Source: Neurospora intermedia
Taxonomy: Eukaryota; Ascomycota; Sordariomycetes; Sordariales; Sordariaceae
NCBI GenBank assembly: GCA_037102815.1
Contig: BTPP01000002.1
Coordinates: forward strand, 5,890,001 to 5,954,000
Reading direction: 5' to 3'
DNA: 64,000 bases
Position numbers and translations under genes: made by a program. The notes beneath the pieces were generated by a model. It made no database searches and was not told the DNA's origin. It saw only the letters and a list, made by a program, of their open reading frames with translations. Positions 12,203 to 23,731 of this stretch are shown here, piece by piece. Position 1 is the stretch's first letter. The number at the start of each line of letters is the position of its first letter.

Positions 12203-12741
12203 AGAGAAAAAAAAAGAAAAAGAAGAAAGGAAGGGGGTTTATATATATATATCAATCCGTTTTCGTTCAAGCATGCATGCATACCAAAAAAAAGAAAGAG
12301 AGAAACATAGTGATTCAAGATACTAACAAAATATGGAATCCGCTCCATTTACCGGTAAAGGTATCTAAGCTCAGCCGGGAATTTGGTTGATACAGCATTG
12401 GATCTCTATCAAGGTTGGCCAAGTCCATCTACTTTACTGCCATAAATCTGTCTGTACTGGAGGATGCATCACTCTGTTATGTGGCCTTGGCTATCAACCC
12501 AGCGAGTGTTAAAGTACGAAATAAAGGATACTGACCCCAACTAGGTCGTAGTCTATATTGGCAGTGTCACCAACCGTTACGATTAAGTTGATATGGCATT
12601 CAAATATCCCTTCCGAGGTAAACAACCATGGCATGGAATGATGCCTGAACCAGAACCCGCATTGTTTACAACACACTCGAGTATTCCTTGACTTTCCCAA
12701 ATCAACGCTATCCCAATTCAACTCAACAATTTATCAATCCC

Positions 12742-14684
12742 TCACTTAAACGCCTTCAACCCCTCCCCACCCACCTTCTTTACCTTCCCCCCCTTCTTCG
12801 ACTCCTCCATCATCTTCCCCAGCACCCTCCCCAGTCTTTCCACCCCCTCTACCAAATCCTCCTCCTCCTCCCAACTAAAACACACCCTCAAATGTCTCGG
12901 GAACTTAATCCCCACCTTCTCCTTCGGTATTCCCTCCCCACTAACCTCCGCATTCTCCCCCGGACTCACCACCAGTCGTTCCTCTTCCAGCGCCCGCTCC
13001 GCCACTTCCTTCGCCGTGAATCCCGTTTCTGGCAATTCTAACCACAAAAAGTACCCCCCATACACCTCTTTTCCGTCCTTTTTCTTGCGTTCGGCACCAG
13101 TTCTATTATCCTCAATCACTTTCACCCCTAACGGCACCAGCTCGCGCCTAAGCGCATCCATCATCAATGCATGACGCTTCTGAAGTCCAGGGCGGACTAC
13201 CTCGCTTAAGTGCCTATCTAACGCGCCGGAATGGATGAGTTCGTGAATGAGTGCTGCGCAAAACTGGGATGGGGCGCCGCCTGAGCGCGTGCTTCCCGTC
13301 TGGGAGAGACCGTAGGCAAAAGCGGGCGTGGAGTGTGTCCAGCCTGTGCGGAGGCCGGGCGATAGGAGTTTAGAAAAAGAGCCGTTGGAGACGGCGTGGC
13401 CGAAGTGGAGGGAGGAGATTGTGCGGGTGGGGAAGAGGGGTTGCATTTCTTGGTTCTGGTCTCCGTCTTCGTTGGGGTTATCGGAAGGAGAGGAACGGGT
13501 GTAGTGTGCGGAGAGAGATAGGTCGTGGAGGGAGGGGCCGAGGGAGATATCGATATCGGAGAGGCGGGGGAGGGGGGTGGGTAGGGAGATGGTGGTTTTG
13601 GTGTAGGAGGGGGAAGAAGATGAGGGAGAGGAAGAGGGGAGGACGGGCCATTGGAGAAAGTCGTAGACGTCGTCGGAGATGATGAGGGCGTCGTATTTGC
13701 GGGCGAGTTGGACGAGAGCGTGGCGGCGGGCGAGAGAGGTGGTGATGCCCGAGGGGTTGGCGGAGGTGGCGACGAGGTAGATGATGTGTTTGTAGCATTT
13801 GCGGTGGGGGCCGGGGGTTTTGTAGATCTGGGTGGTTGTTAGTTGTGATTCTGAATGGGGGTATAAAGGGTGGTGATGAGGGAGGTGGGAGTGGGGGTTG
13901 GGATTTGGAAGTAAGAGTAGGACTGAGAGGGAGTGAGAAGCAAGGTAGAACAGTAGAGTGAAAGTAAGAAATCCGAAAAGAGGGTTTCTCTCCCCTTCGT
14001 CGATTTCCTTCCCGCTACTGCCTATGCCCCCTTTCAACTTCATCTACTTTCCCTTCCTCACTTTAACCCATACACCCTTCCCCCCCAATTCCTTCACCCA
14101 ACACCAAAACAATAGAACACAAAACTCACCGGCTTCCCCGGCCATTCCTTACTCCCCTCGACCTCCAAAATCCCCCTCTCCAGCTCCTCCAAATCCACCC
14201 CTTCCTCATCCTCCCTCACCCCCTTCAACTTCCCATTCCCCACCGCAAACCCCGCATCCTCAAAAATCGGCACCGCCAAAAAATAGCACGGACTAACCGC
14301 CCACACAGCCCTCGTGTACGCCGGATCCGTAAACCCCTGCAGAATGTTCGCCAAGTTCTGACTCGCTCCGCCGGTAATACAAATCTGCTCTGCCGTTGTC
14401 AGAGTGGGAAACCCATGGGACGGATAAGTCTCGTGGGCGGTATAGTTGTTCGTCAACCAGGCGGCTAGGGAGTGTCGGAGGGGTTCGTAGCCTGGGTCGG
14501 CACCGTATTGGAGGGCGGGGATGTTGAAAGAAAATTTGGATGAGGGTGGTTCGTCATCTGGGGGAGAAGAGGTGAGGAGCGAGGTGCTGGCTGAGAGAAG
14601 GTGGGAGGGGGGAAGGAGGTGGGGGGAGGGCCAGCCGCGGAGGAGGTTGATTTGTTTTTTTTCTGTAGGCGTTGAGGAGGACAT
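12742..14684 (-). CDS. PLP-dependent aminotransferase, fold type I (class I/II)
   Basis: Two exons, 14684-14130 and 13827-12742, 546 residues. The 302-nt intron has GTGAGT, branch AACTAAC and acceptor CCCAG, phase 0. Visible motifs include the PLP-phosphate region ICITGGASQNLANILQGF and the VATSANPSG segment, whose Asn contacts the cofactor. ALIISDDVYDFLQW holds the Asp that pairs with the pyridine nitrogen. The Schiff-base lysine is K338 in NGSFSKLLSPGLRTGW. This is the MocR/2-aminoadipate or kynurenine aminotransferase-like branch that fungi carry as YER152c-type proteins. The substrate cannot be read from sequence. An upstream in-frame ATG (14867) would add 61 unconserved residues; I start at MSSSTPTEKK. 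A Ser/Pro-rich insert after DFLQWPVLPSS is unusual and probably a loop. Confidence 0.85.
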
Positions 14685-15819
14685 GTTGGCGATGGTTGTT
14701 GTTGATGTTATTAATGTGTTGATGTTGACTTGGAGTGATGAAGTTGTTAGAATGTTGAGTTGTTGGTGAGATAAGTGGAATCTGGACAAGGTTGGTGGTG
14801 GTTTTGGGAGCATAGCTTTGCTATTAATATGGCGACGGGTGAATCTCCAATGCCGTGGTGAAACCATTTAGTTTATGTACATCAGCCCAACCCGTTTGTC
14901 CGTCGTGATCGCCGTCGTGAGTGATGTCGTATTGCGGGGAATCTAGGTTGCGGGGCCGGCCGGCCGGAGGTGTGGGGCTGGACGGGGCTGACGGGGCACA
15001 AGCAATGGATGAGGTGACGTCTGGAGGTCTCACTACCGAACGCGGCCCGGGAGATCTCCGACGACTAGCCGGTATAACCAGTCACAAGCTTCAAATCGGT
15101 GAAAGCGGTCTGTAAGATGAGGGAATACACCCACGTTTGATGACGCCTAAAGCAGCCATGCTCTAAACAGTAAAGTCGGGGATCTTAAGCCAAACTTTGA
15201 TCAGGATTTTGATTATATTAAACAGGCTTTTTCATTGATTATGAGTACAGATTGTGACTAGGCTATGCTTCTCTATCCTGGTAATTATGTTCCTAATCAC
15301 TTGTAAAGAGATGAAAAATCATTCTGGTGCTTGTGGCCATGATAATGATACATATGGTGTACCTTTTTATCCCCCTGAAAGCCACTTCTCCCCAAGTGCC
15401 GTCCAAAACAAAAACAAACGCCGTGTCATAACATAACCAACCCGCTCGCTACCCATGCAATTTTGTTCTCATACCTATTACAACGACAATAACACAGACG
15501 TCCAAGCAGTAAGAGCACTCGCTCTCCAGATATTAACTGATACACCAAGGCGACACACCGCCACACGTCTTCATGACCCAATAAATCAACAAAACCATAG
15601 TAAAATCCAACGATGTCGAGTGCATTTTGCTGCCATGTCAATGCTTCTTATAGTTCCATACACTGCTGCAACATTTCCAGTATCTGGTCGATCCAGAAAT
15701 CGATCTTTTGTTGGCTCCCTGCTGATAGTTTCCTTCATTTATTGGGTCATGAATCCGTGTGGTGGTGTCACGAGTGTGTCGTCTTGGTGTATGATTTAAC
15801 CTCTGGAAGGCGAGAGCAA
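14685..15819. other. Intergenic region between tandem minus-strand genes
   Basis: About 1.1 kb between the aminotransferase start and the hat-4 stop. It would contain the aminotransferase promoter and the hat-4 3' region. The last 300 bp are occupied by the inverted-repeat element at 15518-15810. No gene was seen in the remainder. Confidence 0.6.
15510..15818. mobile_element. Long-armed inverted-repeat element (MITE-like), about 293 bp
   Basis: Left arm 15518-15587 and right arm about 15736-15812 are imperfect inverted copies about 70 bp long. Shared blocks include GATACACCAAGGCGACACAC against ATACACCAAGACGACACAC, CCACACG, and TTCATGACCCAATAAAT, which is exact. A short direct repeat AGAGCA flanks both ends (15512-15517 and 15813-15818), with only 6 of 8 bases agreeing if the duplication is 8 bp. 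The right end touches the hat-4 stop codon, so the element lies in that gene's 3' untranslated region and would fold as a hairpin in the transcript. Exact ends are uncertain. Confidence 0.72.
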
Positions 15820-17416
15820 CTACCACCCCCACGTCCGATTAAGCGCCGTGAAGACCGGTGGCTTCCACTGGATTCTCTCGGGATCAATCAGCCTCTTTTG
15901 CTTCGCCTTGCTCTTTTCCCTTTGCTTGATCAGCTTCTCCGGCACCACAATCTTGTGCTCGCCCTTGTGGTACACCTGCATCTTGAGCGCCTGCAACGTA
16001 TGCTCCACATCCTGCGTCGTCATGGCCAGGGCCACAGCAATGTTCTCAATCGTGCAAGTTTCCTTTCGCTCGTTGTACCCGAGCAGGATATCGATGATGT
16101 TCTCGGACCAGTACTGTCTATATGACAGCAGACCCAGATCGGACAGGGGCTTCTCGGGCGAGCCAAGCTTGCCTTCGATTTTGGACAGTTCGTACGAGAA
16201 TTGGATGAGCAGGCGACCGTATCCTTTGCGTTGGTACTGCGGGAGGGTCAAGATACAGGCGACGTTGTAGCCGTCCGTAGACTCTTTTTCTTTGGAGAAG
16301 TACCCAATGATGTGGCACCCCCGGTCGTCGCGGGTGGTCATGACGTAGAACAAGAACGGGTCGACGTCGTAGTAAAGGGTTTTGTGGTCGAGAAACATCT
16401 TGGACAGCAAACAGAGGTTGCGACACCAGGTGCGCTGACGTCGCCCATCGATCTCGAAGAAGGAGACATAGTCGTCCCGATAGATTTCGTTTCCGGGCGG
16501 GTGGTGTAAAGTGCACTTTTGACGATGACGCACAAAGGATTTCAACTCGCCGTAGTAGGAGAGACAGAACTCGCAGATGTAGATGCAGTCTTCTTGGTCA
16601 AAGATCTGCGGGTAGGGCGAGAAGTACCACGGAAAGAGGACGTAGCGGCCGAATTCCACCTTGGAGATGTTTCGGATGCGCGAGATCTCGGTAGGGTTCT
16701 GTGTCATGGAGCCGGATGTTCGCAACTTTTCAATCTCTTGTTCCCTGGAAAAAGACGGCTGGCGTTGTTTCTTAGCGGCTGGTATTTCGTCCTCATCCAT
16801 GTCGATCTCGTCGGCCTTCCTTTTCACTCCCTTATCCCCACCAACCTCCAAACTCGCGTTGACGTCGGTTCCATCTTCCGTCTTCCCCCGTTGCCGGTTA
16901 TTCTTCCCTGGCTGGCTGTCGACAAACTCGGTCCATGGGTGTGGTGTCTGCCCGTCTGATGCGACTGACTGCTCCCGCTTGCTGGCCTTCTTCTGGTTGT
17001 TCTTCTTGGACGGCTGTTTCTTGGATACCGTCGAGTTGTTTTTCTTGGTTTTGGCGTCCTTCTGCTTGTCCTTGTCCGGGTTGGGCCACTCGACGTCCTG
17101 CTCGAAATCGATTCTGGCGGCCGGCACCCATTCGTCGAGACGCTTGTTGAAGTTGTCAAAGTTGCAGTAGAATTGCCGGCCGGATTTGGTGTCTTTGATA
17201 CTCAGGATCTCTGCTCGTCGTAGTTGGCCTTCTTTCATTACCATGGCAATACATCCCATCCTATTTGGGGGTGTTAGTACCAGGTTCTTCAACGACGATG
17301 GGGGGTGCAGTGGACAATCATGGGACGGAAACATACTTGATGGTGTCGGGCGTCGCCTTGCCCTTCTGTCGCTTCTCGTCGGAGCCGACAGTGGCATCGC
17401 CACCTGGGGGACTCAT
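15820..17416 (-). CDS. hat-4: MYST histone acetyltransferase Esa1 (NuA4 catalytic subunit, HAT-4)
   Basis: Two exons, 17416-17337 and 17260-15820, 506 residues; the intron uses GTATGT and AATAG. An N-terminal chromo-barrel (about residues 30-95: RRAEILSIKDTKSGRQFY, NKRLDEWVP) is followed by a Lys-rich disordered linker. The MYST domain comes last. Its zinc finger has CEFCLSYY, a His in FVRHRQKCTLHHPPG and the partner Cys. The acetyl-CoA core has the autoacetylated-lysine region VMTTRDDRGCHIIGYFSK, the catalytic Cys in NVACILTLP, and the QRKGYG cofactor loop. Esa1 acetylates H4 and H2A.Z in NuA4 and is essential in yeast. The protein ends WKPPVFTALNRTWGW like other fungal Esa1. The gene is divergent from rex4. 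Confidence 0.96.
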
Positions 17417-18302
17417 GATGGCGGTGTTGTTTGGTTCGATTGTGTATGATTCGGTCGATGAACTGCGATGGTTTGCGACGTGAATTGATGGGTTTGGGCG
17501 GTGGGCGATTGAATGCGATTAATCCAACGGGCGACGCGCAAATGACGGTCTTGACGTGTTTTGTAGTGTTCAGCGACTCTTTCAGTGGACGCTTCCCGAA
17601 CATTTTGGAGGGGTCGCTCAGTGGCGAGCCCACGTGTTTGGGCCGTCATTTCAGCGGGGATGCAATGCGACAGCGGTCAAAGATCCCTGCATGGCTTGCC
17701 TACCCTGTCACCTTGCCCACGAAATAAATGGCCCCGCAAAACCAGACAACACCACTTTGAACATCAACGAAACGGCCAAACGACTACCAAAATGAATAAT
17801 TTCTACTTCTTTCTAGCGGCCATTTATGCCTTTTTCTAACTCTATACAATCTTGAATAATCTGAGGAATAGCATTATTCCAGGAATTGATCCCCTCTTGT
17901 GTTAAGGCCTACCAAAATCAGGAAAACCGTTTTGCGGGGCCATCTATTTCGTGGGCAGGGTCCTGTCAATCGCCAGGAACCGATTTCCCCAGTTCCCATT
18001 GAATTTTCGAACACCAAAGTGGGGCCCATGTTCAACATCCACTTTCACGTTCAAACAAAAAAGTTATCATCATCTGGAAATCTTCCGTTTATCTCAACCT
18101 TTTGTTTACTTTCAATTAACACTCAAAAAAAGGGAATCAGCAACAATTGGACCTAGGCTTCGCACAACCTCGGCCGCCAATTCTCAATCGGACATACCAC
18201 AAGTGATCCCTCATCGGCAGTGACACCCTCACTTGTCTGTCTTCACTCAACACTTCATCACCACCACCACCAAAATCACACAGGCAGGCCCTCCTGTCAA
18301 CC
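17417..18302. promoter_or_regulatory. Divergent promoter region of hat-4 and rex4, containing a MITE-like insertion
   Basis: The 886 bp between two divergent start codons contains the 250-bp inverted-repeat element at 17711-17960. No TATA box is clear. The insertion separates the two promoters. Confidence 0.55.
17703..17968. mobile_element. MITE-like non-autonomous DNA transposon, 250 bp
   Basis: Terminal inverted repeats of about 33 bp bound 17711-17960. The left end begins CCTTGCCCACGAAATAAATG and continues GCCCCGCAAAAC. The right end, reverse-complemented, begins CCCTGCCCACGAAATAGATG and continues identically: two mismatches in 32. Flanking direct repeats CCCTGTCA (17703-17710) and TCCTGTCA (17961-17968) agree at 7 of 8 bases, compatible with an aged 8-bp target duplication. 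The interior is AT-rich and has no coding capacity. The ends do not match the element at 11543-11892, so it is a different family. Confidence 0.8.
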
Positions 18303-19538
18303 ATGGCCCCGGAACTCTCTTCAAACTGGAAGAAGTTGCAAGAAAAGCTCAAGGCCCCTCAACCAACAAAATCAGCTCCCATCAGCCAAGAAGCCGCCTT
18401 CAAGCAAGCCATTTCCAAAAAGTCCATCTCCTCCGAAACCCTCAAACGCAAGGCCGAGGAGAGTCAACAACAACAACAAGTCTCCAACCCTTCCAAGAAG
18501 CCAAAAAGACAAAAGTTCCAAACCCAGTCTCAACCCAGCAGCCAAAAACCAACAGAAGAAACAATGGGCGGCAACGTCCAATCCAAGCCCACCACCTCTT
18601 CCTCCCCAAACACCACCCTCCCTTCTCTCCACCTCTGGGCCGACGAACAAGGCATCTCCTCTGAATCCCTCGCTGAAGCATACAACCTTGGTCTCCGTAG
18701 CACTTCTTCTACATCTTCACACATCCCTCTCCTCTCCACCCTCCCCCCCGCCATCCCCAACGCAGGCCTCACCCTCCCCGGCCAATCTTCTTCTTCTTCC
18801 TCTTCTTCCTCCTCTTCCATCCCAAGCAACAAAAATGGCCTCCCCCTACCAACCGACCTCCCCTCATCCCTCACCCTCTCCAACGGCCTCACTCTCGACA
18901 CATCCACCACCACCGACCTCGCTCTCATCCTCCAAGCAACCAAATCCAACACGCTCGGCAAATACCTCTCCATCGACTGCGAAATGGTCGGCACCGGTCC
19001 TTCAGGCGCCACCAGTGTCCTAGCTCGATGCTCCATCGTCGATTTCCACGGACACCAAATTTACGACTCGTACGTTCGCCCTACTGCCTTCGTGACCGAC
19101 TGGCGCACGCACGTATCAGGCATTTCCAAGCGCCACATGGCGTCCGCTAGGTCGTTTGAGGCCGTACAAGCCACTGTGGCTGCCCTATTGAAGGGACGGA
19201 TATTGGTGGGCCATGATGTCAAGCATGATTTGGAGGTGTTGGGGTTTGAGCATCCGCATCGGGATATAAGGGATACGGCCAAGTACAGTGGGTTTAGAAA
19301 GTACGGACATGGGCCCAAGCCGAGTTTGCGGGTGTTGGCCAAGGAAGTGTTGGGCATCGAGATTCATCAGGGACAGCATAGTAGTGTGGAGGATGCGAGG
19401 GTGGCCATGTTGCTGTTTAGGAAGGAGAAGCATGGGTTTGATATGGAGAATAGTAATCGGTATGAGGAGGGGCAGGCGAAGAAAGGAGGTAATGGTGGCG
19501 GTGGTGGAGGAGGAAAGAGGAAGAAGGGCAAGAAGTGA
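18303..19538 (+). CDS. rex4: RNA exonuclease 4 (REX4), DEDDh 3'-5' exonuclease
   Basis: Single exon, 411 residues. A low-complexity, Lys/Ser/Gln-rich N-terminus of about 215 residues (poly-Gln at 18469-18480, poly-Ser near 18787-18822) precedes the exonuclease domain. The four acidic ligands are visible: D225 and E227 in LSIDCEMVG, Asp in VGHDVKHDLEVLG, and the His/Asp pair in QHSSVEDARVAMLLF. FRKYGHGPKPSLRVLAKEVL and IEIHQGQHSS are characteristic of the REXO4 subfamily. The enzyme trims pre-rRNA in the nucleolus in yeast. The tail is Gly-rich then basic (KRKKGKK), probably a nucleolar signal. REX4 is the most likely assignment rather than REX3 or PAN2, given the size and domain position. Confidence 0.93.
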   Translation: MAPELSSNWKKLQEKLKAPQPTKSAPISQEAAFKQAISKKSISSETLKRKAEESQQQQQVSNPSKKPKRQKFQTQSQPSSQKPTEETMGGNVQSKPTTSSSPNTTLPSLHLWADEQGISSESLAEAYNLGLRSTSSTSSHIPLLSTLPPAIPNAGLTLPGQSSSSSSSSSSSIPSNKNGLPLPTDLPSSLTLSNGLTLDTSTTTDLALILQATKSNTLGKYLSIDCEMVGTGPSGATSVLARCSIVDFHGHQIYDSYVRPTAFVTDWRTHVSGISKRHMASARSFEAVQATVAALLKGRILVGHDVKHDLEVLGFEHPHRDIRDTAKYSGFRKYGHGPKPSLRVLAKEVLGIEIHQGQHSSVEDARVAMLLFRKEKHGFDMENSNRYEEGQAKKGGNGGGGGGGKRKKGKK

Positions 19539-19937
19539 AGAGATGGAAGAAGGAGGGAGGAGTCTATTAGGTCTAAGGTGCCTATCCGCCTTTACCTGGA
19601 TATCATGTTTGCATCCCCAGATTTTCTCATGTAGGTATACCCATTCCTGCTTTCTTCAGCTCTTCTCATCAGCAACTGATCAAACAGCAGAAAGCAAAAT
19701 CTATCTTGTCCTTGACATCCATCGTCGTTTTCTTGGTTCGCATACAATCCGAGTGAGACTAGCAAACGGACGCCTAAAACCCACAAGATGCCATGCCCCG
19801 GTCTATATGTTGGTGCTTGAAACCATCTCTAACGATCACCAACATCCGCCCTTTCCCTACTAGTCACGATTACCATATTACTTGGCCGTACGTGAAGACG
19901 TGGGCAAGATCATCAGCACTGCAATCCTCAGTAACGA
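19539..19937. other. Intergenic region between convergent genes
   Basis: About 400 bp between the rex4 stop and the methyltransferase stop. Only 3' untranslated sequence is expected; no other feature was seen. Confidence 0.6.
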
Positions 19938-21545
19938 TCACAACGGAATACCCTCCATCAGCTCAAGCGCACCCTCCCTGCCAACTGTGATAATCACATC
20001 TCCCAACGTCTTGGTCAGGAAACCGGCCTCACTATACGAAAAGTAGTACTGGGCTATGTGTCAGCTTCGTCAACTCCAAGCACTGGAAGAACCGCTCACC
20101 TCCCACTTCCGCTTAAACACCTCAACGTCCTTCTCCGTCAAGCTAGGATGCTCCATCATCAAGACCGGCACGATCACGCTGTCAAACTTGTTCATAAAGG
20201 CCTCCCTCCACAGCCTCAGCGCCTTGACATAATGTGGGCCGATGTTTTTGATCTTTTCGACAATGAGCGTTCCATTGGACTCGGCCGTGATGTGGTTGAT
20301 CAACTGCGTGACGGATGGGAGGTATCCTCCAGGGAATATGTAGTGGTTAATGAAGCTACAGACGTTAGCTGATGATACACCCCACAAGATACCGACGACT
20401 TACTCTTCACGCTTCGAATAGCCTTTGTGTCGTCCCTCCGGCATGGTGATGCACTGGAACACGGCAATCCCTCCGTCTTTCTTCAGCAGCTTGTCCACGC
20501 GCGAGAAAAACGTGGCTAGAAACTTTTCGCCCACGGCCTCGATCATTTCGCAAGATATGATCTTGTCGTAGGGGACCTCCGGGTCAGGCAGCATTCGGTA
20601 GTCCAACAGATGCACTGCAATCTTGTCCGAAAACCCCGCTACCCAGATCCTCCTCTCAGCGAAGGTCTTTTGCTCCTGTGACAGGGTTATAGTCGTGACG
20701 CGGCAGCCTGTCTGGCGCACGGCTTCAATAGCCATGGTGCCCCAGCCGGTTCCAAATTCCAGGACATGGTCGGTTCGCTTGATTTTGGCTGCTTCAATGA
20801 AATAGTTGATCTTCCTCATCTGAGCACTTTCCAGACTCTCCTCCTGTTTGGTGCGACTGTTGGTCGTGTGGTTCCAGATGGGACACGAATACATCATATC
20901 TGGCGACAGAAAAGCAGCAAACATGCCGTTGCTGACGTCGTAATGCCTGACGATGTTCAGACGAGCATTGTCCATGGTATTTGCCAGGCGAGCGAGACCG
21001 GCGACGTGGGAAAATAACCCAGAGAACAAAGTCGTGCCGTTGTTCAGCTGTTCACGGTTCAAGATGAACAATTGGAAGAAGGACGTCAGATCGTCACACT
21101 CGAACTCGCCGAGCATGTACGACTCTGCAAAACCCATGTCGGTGAACAGAAGTAGTCGCACCCAGAACGCGTCGTCCTTCACAACTAGCTCCGCACCAGG
21201 GAGATCGGTGGCCTTACGCTCGTCCTCAGATTCGGAAGGGCGGCGGAGGCAGAGGACGAGGTTGCCGAGCTCGTCAGGCCCATTGCCGAATGATTCGCCG
21301 TGCACAAAAACCTCGTCGGACACTTGATCAACGAGAAGAAAGGTGCCAACTTTGAGGGAAGCGAACGTGGTTTGGGCCATGTCTTTGGCGAACCGGACGG
21401 CGGGACCCCATGTCAAGCTACCTAGCTTGTAGCGCAGGTGCGCAGTGCCCAGGTAGATAACTTCCGTGAGATCTTCGTGAATGTTGGCGAGATGTTGTAG
21501 AGGGTGTATCTCTCCGAACCCCAGGGCTCTTGCGAAGTGATCCAT
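19938..21545 (-). CDS. Cyclopropane-fatty-acyl-phospholipid synthase-like SAM methyltransferase
   Basis: Three exons, 21545-20404, 20355-20100 and 20048-19938, 502 residues; introns have GTAAGT/TGTAG and GTGAGC/CCCAG. After an N-terminal domain (about 200 residues) comes the CFA/SAM-methyltransferase core: YDVSNGMFAAFLSPDMMYSC, the AdoMet loop VLEFGTGWGTMAIEA, and IISCEMIEAVGEKF. The lid region FINHYIFPGGYLPSV and the end LRLWREAF follow, all family hallmarks. Such enzymes add a methylene or methyl group to the double bond of phospholipid acyl chains. The product in this fungus is not readable from sequence. There is no transmembrane helix or signal. The short last exon completes the family's C-terminal helix, so a two-exon model would be truncated. 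Confidence 0.9.
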
Positions 21546-23731
21546 GAGACTTTTTGCTTTTTCGTGATTTGATTGAGAATAGATGCGCTTGTGGACTGCC
21601 TCAGGTTGGTTCCACTCGTGGCTGGAAGAGGGCCGGTGGTTGTTAGTGCAAGTAGGGGGAAGAGAAAGTTGATGAGAAGTTGCCTACTCTTCGGGATCCT
21701 GTTCCTGGGAAGCTATGAGATCGAGAGTTGGCAGAATTTGTATCGAGGAGGAAGCGTCGGGAGTTGATCTGAGTCACCAGAAAAGGTTGGACTCTTGGCC
21801 GGATCGGAAAGCTGCAAGGCCGCGTGAATAGCAGACGCGCTATTGTTTCTGACGCGCGAATCTGCGCAGGTATTGATCAGAAAAGGGGGCTTTCAGGTTT
21901 GCAAGAGTTTGGACGAAAGAGTATCAGGTCCAGTCGGCAGGCCAACAATGGAGCGCAGCCAACGGCAATAGGAGAATTTGAGTCGGCCCGGAAGGATGAG
22001 GCCGAAGACGAGAATCACGAGTACAGGGGCATGAACAAGGCTGTCACGGCCGATGCTATAGGATGGGAAATGGTCAAGTAAAGTGTTGAAAAGTGCTGAG
22101 ATATCCAAATATTTGTAGCGCCGCCCGGTAAAGATGTGAATGGGCAATATTTTGCCCCTCGAGAGTCTCCAAGTTGGCGGTGAGGACTCCAACCAAGGTT
22201 CAGACTTGAAAAAAAAAGTATTTCTTGTGCGGATAAGGAAGGCACTTTTAGAAACTAACTTAACGGGAGACCGCGTCACTTCCACTTTGGTCGCTACTGT
22301 ACAGGTGCGATTGCGGCAAGAAGCCTTTCATAGCCGAAGGACTGATGAGCAACTTGAAACCGCAAGAGCGATCTCTCTCAGATGCGGTAGGTACCTGACG
22401 ATATCAATCACCCGCCGCCTCGCACGAAACCCAAAGGCATTAATTACTGTTAGAACGTCTTTAGAAGCTGCGTGGTAGAATAGTTTCTGTATGCTGATGC
22501 CCCTGGACTTGAATGAATCAGACACGAATGATCGTAAAGCACACTGGTCTTCGTGAGATTTGCAAGACCTGTACTGATCACGCCGCTCGCTGGCCTTGTC
22601 CAGGCAACACCGGGCAAGCCAGGCTCTTGCTTGAGTCCTCACCATACCTTCCAAAATGTGTGTTGGAGTTTCCTTCCTCGGACTTTTCAGAGTGTCATGT
22701 GTGTCGAAGCGCGGCGGTCCGCCAAGATTCGATGATCAGACTTGCCTGGCGAACTCGGATCAGACACTCCGAGTCTGTTAACCATCGAGTCGTCCTTTCC
22801 AAACTGAACTGAAGCATCAGCGGACATACTTCCGACTTCAAGTTGCCTGTGTTTCTGCTCAATCCCTCCCGTCAGCAGGAATTGGAAGTACTGAAGTCAA
22901 AGGAGATGTCGTGCTTGCCATAAAGTGCCATTTGGCGAGGAAATGAAAATCAACCACTCGACTGCAGTGTACCTCATCAACCCGACTGAGTCTCCAGCTC
23001 TTTACAACAACCGACCACTTGCCCAAACCTCTCCCCAGAAGAGGCAACAATCACTCTTTCTTTCTCTCTCCTCTCTCTCTCCCCCAACTCCTCCTTCTCG
23101 ATGTCTTGTCCCAAACCCATTCCCATTGCCCGTCTCCAATCCACCCCAGCATCTAGGGCCAGCCAGTCCAAACAGAAGGCTATATAACCCCCCTCTCCCC
23201 TCTCACTTTTCCTCTCCTCTTTTCCCTTTTCTCTCCACGTCCGACGTAGAGAACGGCTGACTGCGCGGGAGCTCAAGATCCCTGCGTAGTATGGCGGCGG
23301 CAGCTCAATGAACAGTGCACTGCATATGCGAGAGTTGTCTGCTGTCATGTATCTCTGCTTCGGAGGGGATCCCGCCATAATTTTTGGCTACTCAAATCGA
23401 GCCCAAGTCAAGCTCTGATTGACTTCTTCTTTCTTACTGCAAAGACTGCCTGAGAGGTGGTGTCGTGGAGAAGAGAAGTGAACGAAGGCGTTGAGGGTTG
23501 TGGATTTGTCTGCCTTTCTCTTTCAATCACGGTCATGCAGCAGTGAAAAGCAAGACGACCGGTCTTGACCATGTAATCATTTAGTGTCTCCCTCCAGTTC
23601 TCCTGACTCTAACCGCCAACCTTGATACTGACTGTCCTGACGCAGGCCCAAGGTACACAGTTGGTTTAGACTAGAACCCAGTCCCTCTGACAGACTCGGC
23701 TATTCAAACAACATCAAACTCTCGAATCGCG
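21546..23731. promoter_or_regulatory. Divergent intergenic region with TATA-like box
   Basis: About 2.2 kb between the methyltransferase and the FunK1 gene. A TATATAA box lies at 23181-23187. It is followed by a pyrimidine-rich stretch to about 23235 and a 6-codon upstream ORF at 23291-23311, a plausible promoter and leader for the kinase gene. A 7-bp hairpin (ACTCGGA/TCCGAGT) is near 22754-22775. No other gene is supported. Confidence 0.5.

Larger units (their letters stand above)
10551..12741. other. Intergenic region between convergent genes, with a MITE-like element and A54 tract
   Basis: The 2.2 kb between the RGG gene stop and the aminotransferase stop holds the inverted-repeat element at 11543-11892 and an A54 run at 12147-12200. 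The A-run is followed by a purine-rich stretch and a short (AT)n at about 12239-12251. No plausible gene was seen. Confidence 0.65.

Noticed and set aside
12074-12326. Open frames with poly-Lys
   Set aside because: Created solely by the A54 tract.
14685-14867. 61-residue N-terminal extension of the aminotransferase
   Set aside because: Ser/Thr/Ile-rich and unlike family N-termini; the ATG at 14684 directly precedes the expected start region.
22754-22775. Short perfect hairpin ACTCGGA/TCCGAGT
   Set aside because: A 7-bp stem is expected by chance in 64 kb, and there is no context for a terminator or RNA gene.
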